Positions 40,001 to 48,275 of a stretch of 64,000 nt of DNA are shown in pieces. Each line of letters opens with the position of its first letter. Positions within the stretch are counted from its first letter, which is position 1. Position numbers and translations under genes: made by a program. The stretch spans positions 2,913,483 through 2,977,482 of the forward strand of contig JAQFVV010000043.1 in assembly GCA_028023455.1 (NCBI GenBank). Reading direction: 5' to 3'. The notes under the pieces are model-generated. The model searched no databases, was not told where the DNA came from, and was given only the letters and a program-made list of their open reading frames with translations. Source of the stretch: Epiperipatus broadwayi. Lineage: Eukaryota; Onychophora; Udeonychophora; Euonychophora; Peripatidae.

Positions 40001-43000
40001 ATTTAACTTAATGCATAGTTTTCACATATATAGACTATAAATAGTAATTAGAATTGGATTGAATTAGATCAATAACGAAACAGAGAACGAAATACATTAA
40101 ATTAATTATATATTTATTTACAATTGGCATGAAATTGATTAGTTTTACATGGGTGGATAAGAGAACACATTCTCTTTTTATATACAATTATAAATAGCTT
40201 TATATAAATAATTTTTATACAATTCAAAATAGCTTTAGATAAATACTTTCATTTAATTTTCATAAATGGGTTTAACATGTGCCCATCTTATGAGTTGCTT
40301 TTCAATTAATACATAATTAATCACTACGTTATGTCTATAAATCTCGATGAGCCAAATCCTATTACATTTGTGGCTGGTATATAAATAATTATATTAAACT
40401 TTGATCATGAATTCATTTACTAAAATATACAATATGATTTAATGACGAGCGCATAAACCAGCTCAAGTAATGATCGCTCGAACATGGCTTTCGAGAGAAA
40501 ATTTCAGAATGCTGAAAGCGTTATGTTAAGGTGGGAGAGTTGGCTGCATAAGATTTTACCAATGCGCTATGGCACAGGTAAACAATAATAGGAAAAGTCG
40601 CTCTGCGGATGGATGAAATAACTTCAGGGTTCTTGCGACAAACGCCGGTACCCTGTAACCGATCGCAATGCTGCGTGAAAAGGAACATTGTGTTCAGGAC
40701 TGGCGGGGGTCTTACGTGCTAACCTGGCCTTGGCTCAGGCTTCGCTACTGCTCTACCCTATAGAAGAAGATGTGCTGGCAACGCCGTGGCTCCATCTTAA
40801 GATACGTATATTACGTATAGCAGCAAAACGAGAATAATTTTATAAAATAAGATCACATCCGCCAAGCAAAGAATAGTATATTTCATACTATGAAATACGA
40901 GTTAATAGCATATTAGCTCTATCAAATTGGGACCAACTCTTGCGTAGCCTGATAATAAATGTCTATGCTACTAAAAGGGAATATTATTACATCTGTACTT
41001 TGACATGTTCGATCTATTAAGTTACTTATAGATAATAAATATTTAAGGAGGAAAAGTATATTTCTATGGACTTAAGAATTTAAATGTCAAATATACTTAT
41101 AAATATGATCAAGGCTAAATTTAATTCTAAATAAAACTATAAGGTTAAGTTTTTAACTGGTTGATCAAAAGAGCCACATTTCACATATTAAATCATTTAA
41201 ATAAAAAAATAGGATTTCGAAACAGCGCAGAAAGTTGACGCTATAAATAAATTACACGAAGATTTTCAAATAATATCTTCTTAAAATATACATGAAATTA
41301 AGTGCTCACTGTTTCGAAATTTTGGCATATAAAATATAATAAGCATTTAAAATAAACAAAGAAATATAGACACAACCGCAGTGATATAACTTTAAACTAA
41401 ATAATTTACTTTAAATGAAAGGAAAATATAAATTACTCAGATTATTTAAACTTTAACAACATGAAATTTCGGATAGCAATTGACATATTTAAAATATTAA
41501 TTAAATGGATTTAAGTTTTGGTTACATTTAGCTTTATCATTATTTTAAAAGAAAGTTAGCTAACTTATATAGATATATTTACATAAAGAATTACACAGAA
41601 TTACACAGAGCTCTGCGGTTTGAAAAATAAAACGGTACCGGTATGATTTATCTGCAAGTTCTTGGCTGTTGGTTTGGTTTAGTTTGACTGGGCGGCATCA
41701 TCTTTCTCCTTATGTTAGGCTCGTCTCTTCTATCGGCATGATGGTGGTTTAGGCATTTCGACGAGAGAAACCCCGTTCTCCCGCGGAGTAACAGCAACAA
41801 GATGCCCGCTTTTAGCCGGACATGTTAAACTTTAACAATTGTGAAGACTGGCTACAACTCTCACTAACAATATGGCTGTCCTCTTGTTAAAAAATACAGA
41901 GTATTTATATGTTTTCCTTATCGGAATCTCCCGCCTCAAGACTCACTAAACTCAGGAATTTAATTAAGTGTTTTTCAATTTATAATTCAGATCTTAGATA
42001 ACTTATGTTAGAAACATTCCATAAGCTATTATTATAATTAAGATTTTTCGTTGCAAACAATTGTCCAATTTAGATTTAAAAATAACTTAATCTTATCTAA
42101 GGGGATTTTAATTAGTAAATTTTTAACTAGTTTTACTTTTTACGAATTCCAGGTGTGGTCGTTAATGACACTTGTTTACAACCAAAAATCTTTTAATTAC
42201 TTGACCAGCTTTTATTTTTAATCTTACATAGAAACTCTTTCTATTTAAAAACAACCTTTTAACATTTTTTTAAAACGAAAACATTTTTAACATATTTATT
42301 AAAAATAATTTACAAATATATTTTGATATAGCTTTTAAATATATTTTCGAGAAACTTTTCTCTGAAATATATTTAAAACAAGAAATCTTTTAACAATTTT
42401 AAAGAAACATTTAATAGTATTTTTAGATAACGGCTTTTACATATTTTAAATCATGTCTTTCTTCTATATAGCACAGATTATATATCCACATACGAAATTA
42501 CAATATTAAACAACAAAATTAATAATTTACTCTTAACTTAAATAATATAATAAACATTTTTAGAAATATTAAATAATTTTAGGACGCTATAATTTTACTA
42601 ATCCTATCTAATTATAGCGTTGGTTCGCACGTAAATATATAATGCTGTTTAGACAGACATGAACTAATTTTAAATTTATTAACATTTAAATAGGTTCGAA
42701 CTTAGCACAGACGAGAGTGTCATTAGGTTTGATGGTGAAACGATAGGGGCTTGGAAAGTTATCGTTTCAATATGGAAACATCCAAATGAAGGTATAGAAG
42801 AATTGGATGACTTTCTGACTAACAGAAAATATGTATTTCAGGATTATAAGATTCTTAATAATTTCAACAAAAAAAATGATTGTCAATTAATAAAATGCAA
42901 GATAAGTGTTTATGGAAAAACTAGAAAAATGAAAATTATTTAAAAAGGCACTAATGAGAGTTGATATTACAGATCTTCAAACTTAAAATTAATAAGAAAA

Positions 43001-46000
43001 TAACGGATATTCTACTAAAATCTGCAATGATTTTATATCATCAAAACTTTTTACAGCAGTTTTATAAGAAATATTTTGCATATTAAAATGGAAAGTTGGG
43101 GAAATAAAATAGATAGAGATTATTTAAGTGATCTAGATTTTATGTATAATGATGATGTTTTTGGAAATTTTGCTTCTGAGGTTCAGGAAATGTTGAACAA
43201 GTAATAGATGAATGTAAGAATGAAGACTAAAGATATATGCTAAAAAAGAATAAAGTAAGATTTTCTGAAGAAGATTAATACAGATTGATAATCTTATTAG
43301 AAATTAACAATTTCAGATACCTTGGTCAGATTATTAGTACAGATGGAAACACGATGAATAAAAATTAATCATACATTTAACCTTGTATGGAGTATTTTTG
43401 TAGAAATGATATCAAAAAACAATATGTGTTTGAAAAGAAAGATTGTAATAGATGTGTTTTATCAGTTCTTACTTGTGGATCTGAAATTTGGAAACTTAAT
43501 AGAAGAGCAATTCACAGACTTCAGATTATTCAGTGAAGTATGGACATTTGTTGGGAGAAAGCATAAAAAATCAGAAGTGAAATATTTCGGTGAGAGAACA
43601 AACATTGAGAGAATTAAGAGATTCAAATAGATCTGGATTAAACATATAATAGATGAACGAATTGTAAAAAACTTTGAAACCACATATGGGATGGATTGAT
43701 GAAATAAGGAAGATTGTCTGTTATAGATGAGAGACTATTGATAAAAGAAGCTAGATTAAAGTTGGGTAGACTTTATACTAAAATGGATTCATTTTTCAAT
43801 CGTTACCTAATTTTAGCATTAAGGTTTTTTGTAAGAATTTAAAAATATTGTTTGGTGTAATTAATTTTTTTTTTACTTTTTTCATCCAATGAGAACCTAC
43901 TGAAGTATAAACCTGAATTATCTGCGTTTGGTATCTTCCATTAAGTTGAATAACTAATTTTGTCACTCTGTCTGATATATCAATCTCTAAAATATTGCTA
44001 TTATGTTTTTTTAGATATGATGAATCCCATTGCATTTATGCTTCCAATATTTGTACCTTTCTAATAAAATACATGTTCAATTTTCAAATCAATTTTTTTT
44101 TACCCTCTAACTTCACTAAATCCAATAATGTTATTCATTTCTGTTAGTCATTTCTTCTTTCTATTCACATAATCTTGCTTCACTTGAAAATGATCTGAAA
44201 TTGTAGATAGATAAATAAAAAGTGATCATTAAATGGCAGCTTGGATCTGCAAACAAAAAAAATTGTAATATCTTTAGCCTTCAGCTATCAATCACTGCCT
44301 CACTTCATGATTATACAGGCTCCTGGAAATAAGAGATATAATTTAATTTTTTTCTATGAAGATTGTAAATGTCTAGAAAAAAATCATCACATACATATTT
44401 ATCCTATCTTCAAGAATAGTCAAATTATATTTTAGTTAAGAACTGTCAGGCAACTGAAAAGAAAGACCCTGATATTTCTTTGTCTTAAAACTCAGATATA
44501 AACCAGTAAATTTACCATGCTGGCTGATGCATGTTAATGAGCAGCTACCATATTAGTTATTACATAGTAATAATAAATATAAGCATGGTATGAATATTAG
44601 AAATTAATTCTGCTTACTTTTTTTAAGGTCACAAAAAGAAATAAAAGTCTCCTTTCACTTAAATAAGCAGATTCCATTACTAAACATAAGAATCAAAATT
44701 TATTTTTATATGCAGACAAATGAAGTTGTAGATGTTTGGTATCTTTTTTATTTTATTTGGAATACATAAAGTGTAAAATTCATCACTTAATTATAAGTAT
44801 CAAAACATATATGTAGAAACAAATATGATTGTAAGTTATTTAAAATTATTGATAGTTATAATGAAATATTATAATTTTTCTTTTCAGAGTCCATTAATTC
44901 CTCCAAGAGCCCGAACATATTCTGGCAATGTAACAATTCTTGGACTTCGACCCTCTACAATCAAATCACTTCAAAATGCGCACAATGCTCATACAAAGAA
45001 TCTTAATAAGGATTCAATAGTTTTGAGGAGGAATAATTCAACTACTTCACTTAATAATAATTACTATAGTACTATTGTTTATTCCGATGCTAATGCCAAC
45101 AAGGAAACCTTATGTAAAAGTGAAAGTAAAGCATTTAACAATACTAATGCAGCTCAGAATAAAAACAATCGACACAGTATTCATTCAAGTCATATCTCTA
45201 CTACTAAAAGTAATTCAGAAAATTTAAACAGATCATCATCATCCTCATCTCTTTCAAATCCATCTGCTTTGCAATCATCGGTTAAAACTACCAAAATTGA
45301 AACAATGACATCTACCTCTGCTGCTGTTTCTTCCTCAAATGTATCAACAATAGTAAGTAAGCCAGAGCCTGCAGCTTCCATTTCTTATCCTATTTATGCT
45401 GTGCCTTCAAAGATAAAGCAGGAAATTAATCATCCAGTAGTTACATCATCAATGCAAGTAGCCAAAACTACAACTGCAAGTACACAAACTAATAAAAAGG
45501 CTATTAAGGCAGAGACAGGAAAGTCACCACTAACTATTCCAGTTGCAGTTCTTGAACTTGGATCTAATCAAGCTCTTAAGAATATATCTCAAGGAGATGA
45601 AAATGAATATAATCAGAATTCCACAAGTTATAGTACTCCAAAAAAATTAAGTAAAAAGGCTCAGATTTTGGAAGATATAATGAAAATTGAGGAACCATCT
45701 GAAAGGTGCCGGGAGCTAGAGCTCTGCATTGCTAAACTTGATAAAGAAATTTTATTTATTCAAGAACAGATTGCAAAGTTAGTAAAATCTCTTGTACGTT
45801 CTGATGCAATACATGATGGAACTGTAAAAACTTTAATAGAAGAAAGGGATTCTCTTATTAATGTTTTAGAAGAACTTTTAGAGTATCGTCAGCATCTTTA
45901 TACCAAAGAGTCTATTGAGCATAGGCTGCGTATGCAAGAAATAGAAAAACGTTATTCTAAGCCTGCACTGCAACCCACTTCAAAAATGTCCTATATACCT

Positions 46001-46834
46001 CCCACAACTTTACCTGATTGGGATAAAAGCCTAGCTACTGTTGGACTTCAAAGTCCAGGATTTTGCACACTGCCACCAGGATTTGCTACCTTTCCCAAAG
46101 ATGTTACCCCTGTTGGAATTTTTTCTTCTCATGTAGGTCTTGCCAAAGGAAGGGAGGATTATTCTTCTAACCAACAATCATTGCCTTCTCAAATGCAAAT
46201 GTTTCCACATCCCGCTGCTAAACAGTACTATAAATGTCCTTATTGTCGCAATGATAGTGTTTTTGGTAATTTTTGCTATTCATGCAAGATTTATCTTCCA
46301 TCAAATTATATGGAAGAAAATTCACAATTTTGCTTAATGCAACCCCCTTTTGGTCCTTTTGGTTTTCCAAATGTTGGCATTGGTCATAGTGAAGAATTAA
46401 TGTTCCAACGCAGGGTGTTAGGCAATTTGCCTGTCAATAATTCTGTTGTATATTCTGCTCAAGCAACATCAAAATTTAATCTAGAAAATTCTCATCAGAT
46501 ACCTTTAACGCCTGAAACTTTAGGCAGCTCTCCTAGTTCGGAAGAATATTATTCTGCTGAAGATGATCGAGAAAATGCTACTCGAAGATCAAGGACTCCA
46601 GGTGATGTTACTGCAAGGTTGGGACAAATTAAAAATTCAGGCAAGATTCAGAGATGGCGTTGTCAACACTGTACTTTTATCAATGAGCCAAAATCTCACA
46701 TTTGTGAAATATGTTATAAAACTAATGATGAAATCTTAGATAATATAACTTGCTTGACTGCTAAAAAGAAGGATATTAATGAAGATTGTTCCTATAGAAG
46801 AGATAGAATGAATGATCAACAGGTTGCAGGAAAG
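12780..46834 (+). CDS. Partial host gene, LUBEL/HOIP (RNF31)-like linear-ubiquitin E3 ligase; four exons joined
   Basis: Four + strand exons (12780-13011, 35727-35976, 39428-39542, 44888-46834) have AG/GT borders and phases that agree (1, 2 and 0), giving one open frame of about 848 residues. Seen in order: Ser-rich segment, B-box-like zinc finger, Pro/basic linker, low-complexity Ser/Thr/Asn stretch, coiled coil, four-Cys ribbon, NZF finger. In the known family, insect LUBEL and vertebrate HOIP carry N-terminal zinc fingers including NZFs, then UBA and RING-IBR-RING-LDD, and build Met1-linked ubiquitin chains in cytosolic immune and stress signalling. That function is inferred here, because the catalytic part is not in view. 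The start codon and upstream exons are also missing; nothing before 12780 was recognised. Alternative: another B-box plus NZF protein without an RBR. The gene model is strong; the orthology is moderate. Confidence 0.72.
14040..14405. mobile_element. MITE-A family copy
   Basis: It matches 9207-9905 blocks in the opposite order: AAGCCAGAAACTAGTCTGGG, GGATGAGTAGGCACTAGATA and TTTTATGCACAAGCCTTCTG are all shared. The left edge carries a terminal block (CACATGATCATCATCTTATG, ATAACTGTTAGTAAACAGG) also seen near 9620-9670, and the right edge ends in GAGAGTTTTTGCCTGTTTAC. No coding sequence is seen. Confidence 0.7.
14473..14755. repeat. Foldback MITE
   Basis: Inverted arms of about 115 bp are present: CATAATTATTTTGCAGG near 14530 pairs with CCTGCAAAATAATTATG near 14688, continuing inward to GCGAATACAATTT and outward to the TCACAGAATATTC / GTGTTCTGCGATAT block. 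The loop is about 45 bp. No coding sequence is seen. Confidence 0.7.
14756..17320. other. Intronic sequence, nothing recognised
   Basis: I read both strands of the slightly less AT-rich part (14850-15600) for transposase or exon signals and found no coherent frame. The rest is AT-rich. Confidence 0.45.
17330..17400 (+). mobile_element. SINE 3' tail fragment (Pro-tRNA-like SINE family)
   Basis: The segment AACTTCTTACGAA...AGCAATAAAGCCATTTG matches the 3' end of the SINE at 27005-27130. The tRNA-like head is absent or too decayed to see. Confidence 0.5.
17590..18790 (+). pseudogene. pogo/Tigger-like transposase relic
   Basis: Broken + strand frames give a CENP-B-type N-terminal helix-turn-helix-like start (RRYKVLSLRDKINLLLK), then GQLFSKDEFITCEI and LESIKLGSAVYDKY segments. 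Further on come short pieces (LLIFDNAHISLNL, then a hydrophobic stretch) resembling the catalytic DDE domain around the LLLLDNAPAH motif of Tigger transposases. There are many stops and indels and no terminal inverted repeats found. A dead copy. The family call rests on spaced short matches by eye. Confidence 0.55.
19209..19689. repeat. Foldback MITE, about 480 bp
   Basis: The left arm carries TATTAGACTATTACTATCAT, ATTTAACTTTATTTAAATAT and CATGGGGATCAAATC blocks. The right arm carries their complements in reverse order (GATTTGATTCCCATG, ATTTAAATAAAGTTAAAT, GGAAATAGTCCAATATAAAA). The arms are about 210 bp with a short loop near 19440-19465. No coding sequence is seen. Confidence 0.7.
20560..20850 (+). 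repeat. Unclassified dispersed repeat, copy 1
   Basis: It matches 50985-51235 in the same orientation: the shared path runs through GTAAATGAAAACA, CAAAATGCACTT-like, GATGAAGAAGG / GACGCAGAAGG, GTAACAG and CATATACTA. Both copies can be read as a short peptide with partial similarity (IDEEGFLQ against IDAEGSLQ), but frames do not extend and I recognise no protein. Confidence 0.5.
20949..21057 (-). mobile_element. Ultra-short tRNA-Val(TAC)-derived SINE, copy 2
   Basis: On the minus strand it reads the same head as copy 1 with anticodon loop CTTACAA (TAC), then TTTGACACATGA and a ~12-nt A-run. It is flanked by a perfect 12-bp duplication AAATATTATGTC at 20937-20948 and 21058-21069. Relative to copy 1 it carries about 8 extra bases (AGTTCACA) before the T arm, so its T stem is imperfect. 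The tRNA-like part spans 20972-21051. Head, short tail and duplication are all intact, which defines the family. Confidence 0.85.
21293..22375. mobile_element. Large foldback element, about 1.08 kb
   Basis: Two arms of about 440-490 bp are inverted copies of each other. AATTTAAATAAATTTAAAT-type ends, ATTAGAGCATCCATTTTTTG (21359) against CAAAAAATGGACGCTCTAAT, TTTCTCTTTGAATCATTC against GATGATTCAAAGAGAAAA, and CAAGCCTATCTTTGGA against TCCAAAGATAGGCTTG all fall in mirrored order. The spacer (about 21760-21880) is about 120 bp. The open frames in this region on both strands come from the palindrome. No transposase is seen. Confidence 0.8.
22666..22892 (+). repeat. Dispersed repeat pair, copy 1
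   Basis: It matches 30569-30806 closely over about 225 bases in the same orientation, through TTATTCAGCTTCTTTAGAT, AATGAGATATCCTTTTGTCA and ATATCTCATATTGGAAATTC. It is unclassified, with no terminal repeats or coding content. Confidence 0.6.
24078..24240 (-). pseudogene. RTE-type LINE extreme 3' end with (GAT)n tail
   Basis: On the minus strand a frame reads NWIPRDCKNQERDHM, then DGWMK and DRLKMV, resembling the conserved C terminus of RTE reverse transcriptases (a W-x-P-R...R-x-R-P region, then an R-W-x-D-D-like segment). It runs straight into a (GAT)n repeat at 24079-24100. A trinucleotide tail directly after the coding end is typical of RTE elements. Only the last ~150 bases are present, as expected for a 5'-truncated insertion. 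Confidence 0.65.
24248..24856. repeat. AT-rich palindrome
   Basis: Inverted arms of about 260 bp are present: CTCAAAATTTATAC / GTATAAATTTTGAG, ATATTATCA / TGATAATAT, TTTTCTATTATTGAT / ATCAATAATAGAAAA and CATGCATAAACTTTAAAT-type blocks occur in mirrored order. The centre is near 24540-24560. No coding sequence is seen. Confidence 0.65.
25071..25369. mobile_element. MITE with about 60-bp terminal inverted repeats
   Basis: The left end ATAATATTTGTCTAAATCG continues through TTATTATTAAATTAGTAA to AAATTGAAAGGTTGCTAGT. The right end is the exact reverse arrangement ending CGATTTAGACAAATATTAT. The interior (about 180 bp) is less AT-rich and non-coding. A fragment of the same family lies at 24890-24950. 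Confidence 0.75.
27005..27135 (+). mobile_element. tRNA-derived SINE (Pro-like head)
   Basis: An A-box-like TGGCACAGTTGGTAGAGC and a B-box-like GGATCGATT lie about 40 bases apart, with a CTTGGGA loop that would place anticodon TGG (Pro). The arms are too decayed for a clean cloverleaf. A short body follows, ending AGCAATAAAGCCATATGCC; the same tail is at 17359-17400. Confidence 0.6.
28231..28460. repeat. Foldback MITE, about 230 bp
   Basis: Inverted arms of about 70 bp (CAACAATATATCTTGTAAAT against ATTTATAAGATGTATTGTTG, and GCAAAAATATTTATTATTAT against its complement) surround a C/T-rich loop of about 85 bp. No coding sequence is seen. Confidence 0.7.
29335..29390 (+). repeat. Short match to the 50.9-kb dispersed repeat
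   Basis: ATGATTATGGCGAACTTCAC plus AAAGTGCACTCAGCT matches 50930-50965 with a few changes. It is a fragment only. Confidence 0.45.
30569..30806 (+). repeat. Dispersed repeat pair, copy 2
   Basis: Second copy of the repeat at 22666-22892, in the same orientation and with small indels. Unclassified. Confidence 0.6.
31010..31450. other. Less AT-rich island, unclassified
   Basis: The base composition is visibly nearer balance than the surroundings. Overlapping minus-strand frames (31003-31213) look like nothing I know. It may be a fragment of an unidentified non-autonomous element. A short GT run follows at 31457-31468. Confidence 0.4.
34670..35045 (-). repeat. LINE-like 3' end with trinucleotide tail, copy A
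   Basis: It shares AACAAGAAG...AGAGACTTGTGTGA and ATCAAATTCCAAAATTAA with 63510-63575. Both copies lie just right of an (ATG)/(ATT) array (here 34677-34705). In minus orientation the array would be the 3' tail, as in RTE-type LINEs. The open frame at 34815-35045 is low complexity. Confidence 0.5.
35727..35976 (+). CDS. Internal exon b: B-box-like zinc finger plus helical tail
   Basis: The acceptor is TTTACAG|AA at 35727. The exon encodes a zinc-binding pattern Cys6-x2-Cys9-x7-Cys17-x2-Cys20-x4-Cys25, then acidic Asp28/Asp29 and a His cluster (His33, His35, His41), as expected of a B-box. After it comes a charged, probably helical tail rich in Lys, Glu, Gln and Leu. In LUBEL-type E3s a B-box precedes the NZF fingers. 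The donor is taken as AAT|GTAATT at 35977, a weak site. It is chosen because it leaves two bases that complete an Ile codon with the next exon and keep the frame open; reading through instead hits a stop at once. A Met at 35600 lies in the intron and is not the start. Confidence 0.82.
35977..39427 (+). other. Intron 2 of LUBEL-like gene
   Basis: The intron is about 3.45 kb, from the weak GTAATT donor to the TTATAG acceptor. It contains the hAT-like repeat at 36580-37727. Otherwise it is AT-rich sequence without recognisable content. Confidence 0.65.
36580..37727 (+). mobile_element. hAT-like non-autonomous element (copy B)
   Basis: The left end CAGTGGTCTTCAACC has its exact complement GGTTGAAGACCACTG at 37673-37687. 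It is followed by a second, degraded copy of the same 3' terminal segment ending near 37727 (GGACCAAGGATTGAAGTC). The left ~470 bases match 4708-5180. The interior is AT-rich and non-coding. I found no matching 8-bp flanks. Confidence 0.7.
39428..39542 (+). CDS. Internal exon c: Pro-rich basic linker
   Basis: This short exon of 115 bp has acceptor TTTATAG|AA and donor GAG|GTGAGT. Its first base completes the codon begun in the previous exon and the remaining 114 bases give 38 codons, ending in phase 0. The peptide is polar, with a Pro run followed by a basic patch (VPPPRYKKKARQS), and no folded domain is visible. It joins directly to the 44888 exon in phase. Its identity rests on the splice sites, phase agreement and openness on both sides rather than on a domain. 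Confidence 0.75.
39700..42200. other. Less AT-rich island in intron 3, unidentified element
   Basis: Parts of it (39720-39950, 40440-40860, 41620-41900) are near balanced base composition and CpG-containing, unlike the flanking AT-rich intron. AT-rich blocks separate them. The frame at 39653-39949 on the minus strand has no similarity I recognise. I could not find terminal repeats, a tail or a partner copy by eye. The right edge abuts an RTE fragment at about 42690. Confidence 0.5.
42690..43795 (+). pseudogene. RTE-type LINE relic, copy 3 (+ part)
   Basis: Frames give the endonuclease C terminus (WKHPNEGIEELDDFLTNRK, then FQDYKILNNF), then reverse transcriptase pieces: DYLSDLDFMYNDD near 43120-43155 at the position of the FADD motif, NNFRYLGQIISTDGN near 43300 and KNNMCLKRKIVI near 43415. 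It ends in a C-terminal MGWIDEIRK at about 43690. The first part of the reverse transcriptase is deleted. Dead, with many stops. Confidence 0.75.
43796..44265 (-). pseudogene. RTE-type LINE relic, endonuclease N-terminal part, opposed to copy 3
   Basis: The minus-strand frames read IGFSEVRG, GFIISKK, then ISDRVTKLVIQLNGRYQ and IIQVYTS, the N-terminal half of the RTE endonuclease. It stops near the NAK-G-N-type motif. It abuts the 3' end of the + strand fragment at about 43796 in the opposite orientation. Confidence 0.75.
44888..46834 (+). CDS. Large exon d: low-complexity region, coiled coil, zinc ribbon and NZF finger
   Basis: This is a 1947-bp exon with acceptor TTTTCAG|AG and donor AAG|GTAAGA at 46835, giving 649 codons in phase 0. 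Counting from its first codon: residues 1-25 are a Pro/Arg-rich start; about 30-250 are Ser/Thr/Asn-rich and probably disordered; about 261-356 are Leu/Glu/Lys heptad-like and predict a coiled coil. Cys450-x2-Cys453-x9-Cys463-x2-Cys466 looks like a zinc ribbon. Residues about 589-613 are an NZF: Trp590, Cys592, Cys595, Thr596-Phe597, Asn599, Cys606, Cys609. The Thr-Phe pair is the known ubiquitin-contacting motif of NZF fingers, and HOIP NZFs read very similarly. The Met at 44825 is intronic, 63 bases before the splice acceptor. The frame runs 30 bases past the donor before a stop. Confidence 0.9.
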
Positions 46835-48179
46835 GTAAGACATTTTTTAATAATTTATTGGTAAAAAATATAAATAAATATAACTTTTTTAAAAGTAAAT
46901 TATTATAATTTTTATTATTGTTAAAAACAAAGTTGTTGTTGAAACATTTTTTAAATCAACAACTAAAATAATGTAATTGCATGAAAAAAATAAATTAAAG
47001 TTTATATATTTTTAATGTTATACTCAACAAACATCCAAAATTTCTTTATTTTCACAAGATGGTACAATTAAATTTTATTTTAATGTTTAATATGGCGATC
47101 AGTTAGGTTATCTAACAAATATTTCTTGTATCCAAAAATGTCTAATTTTCTAAGTTTTATATAAAAATTATCAAAGATGAAGTATTTGCAGGACAATTTT
47201 AGATTGTAAATTTATCTGTAGCTAATAAAAGTATTGCTAATCTAGTATTATTGATATAGTGTTAAAAATATAGGTTTCTGTTCATATATATAGCATGTCT
47301 CATGCCTACAGTTCCATCTAGAAATCGATGGATCACCACAAAAATTTTAAGTTTTGTGTTTAGATACGTTATGACATGAAATGTGACTGCTATATTTTGT
47401 AGCTTTATGGATCATCTGTAATATTTTTTCTGCCATCACAAAGTCTTGAAAATCTCTTGAAAATATTTTTGTGACTCATGGCTTTATAGCCTTACATAGT
47501 TTGAATTATTTCAGTAGTAATTTTGCCCAATTTAAAAAAAAAAATTAATGTTATTGGGTTTTTCCTTTGTGGATTATGGTGCAAAACACATTATCACATA
47601 TATCATAACTCATCTATATATGCTAGCATCTTAAATTTTTTGTGGTGACTAGCTTAACTATATAATTGGAATAGATAACTCACTATAAATAAAAAAAAAT
47701 ATTAAATATATCAATCCGGCTTTCATTTCTTAACGGAACATAATCATACGACCAATTACCATTCAGCAACTCACCCTAATGGACATTATATACATTACAA
47801 TAAATATAATTATTAAAATACATACAATTGCTTTAGTCATGCTCCTTACCTCTTTCCTTGGCAGCTTTTCCTGTTTGATTTATACATATCATATTGCAAA
47901 GGTCATAATTAATTTTATAAACCAATCCTACTCTATTTTTAATATTACCCATTCTTTTTGAGTTACACATCCATTTCTCTAAAGATTTACTATTTTTCTA
48001 TCCTATAACACATATATGTATTAATTTAGATATAGCATTCTAGGCAGTTTGAAAAGAAAACGAGTCATTTTTCATTTGGACACACTGCAAATATATATAT
48101 ATATTCTTATCTATTCATCCAAATATACATTCTTCCATGATGTCCTGATTACTGCATGAGATACAATTAAAGGGTCCTG

Positions 48180-48275
48180 TGTGATTCAGCATAGTATAAG
48201 GTGATAGACTTCAGAGCTAAATGTTCCTGGATCGATTCTCACCTGACTAAAGTGAAAAAAAAATTCCTTTTTTTT
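48180..48275 (+). mobile_element. Possible tRNA-derived SINE head
   Basis: A B-box-like GGATCGATTCTC and an upstream A-box-like stretch (AGCATAGTATAAGGTGAT) lie about 35 bases apart, followed by an A-run and then a T-run. There is no cloverleaf I can close and no second copy in the window. Confidence 0.35.

Larger units (their letters stand above)
39543..44887 (+). other. Intron 3 of LUBEL-like gene
   Basis: The intron is about 5.3 kb, GTGAGT to TTTCAG. It contains the less AT-rich island at 39.7-42.2 kb and two opposed RTE LINE fragments at 42.7-44.3 kb. The last ~600 bases hold nothing recognised beyond the acceptor tract. Confidence 0.7.

Noticed and set aside
44825-44887. Met at 44825 as start of a 679-codon protein
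   Set aside because: The first 21 codons are intronic: a polypyrimidine tract and CAG acceptor end at 44887 and phase joins the 39428-39542 exon.
47300-47650. Foldback element
   Set aside because: Only about 25 bases at each end are mirrored (GGATCACCACAAAAATTTTAAG-like); too weak to list as an element.
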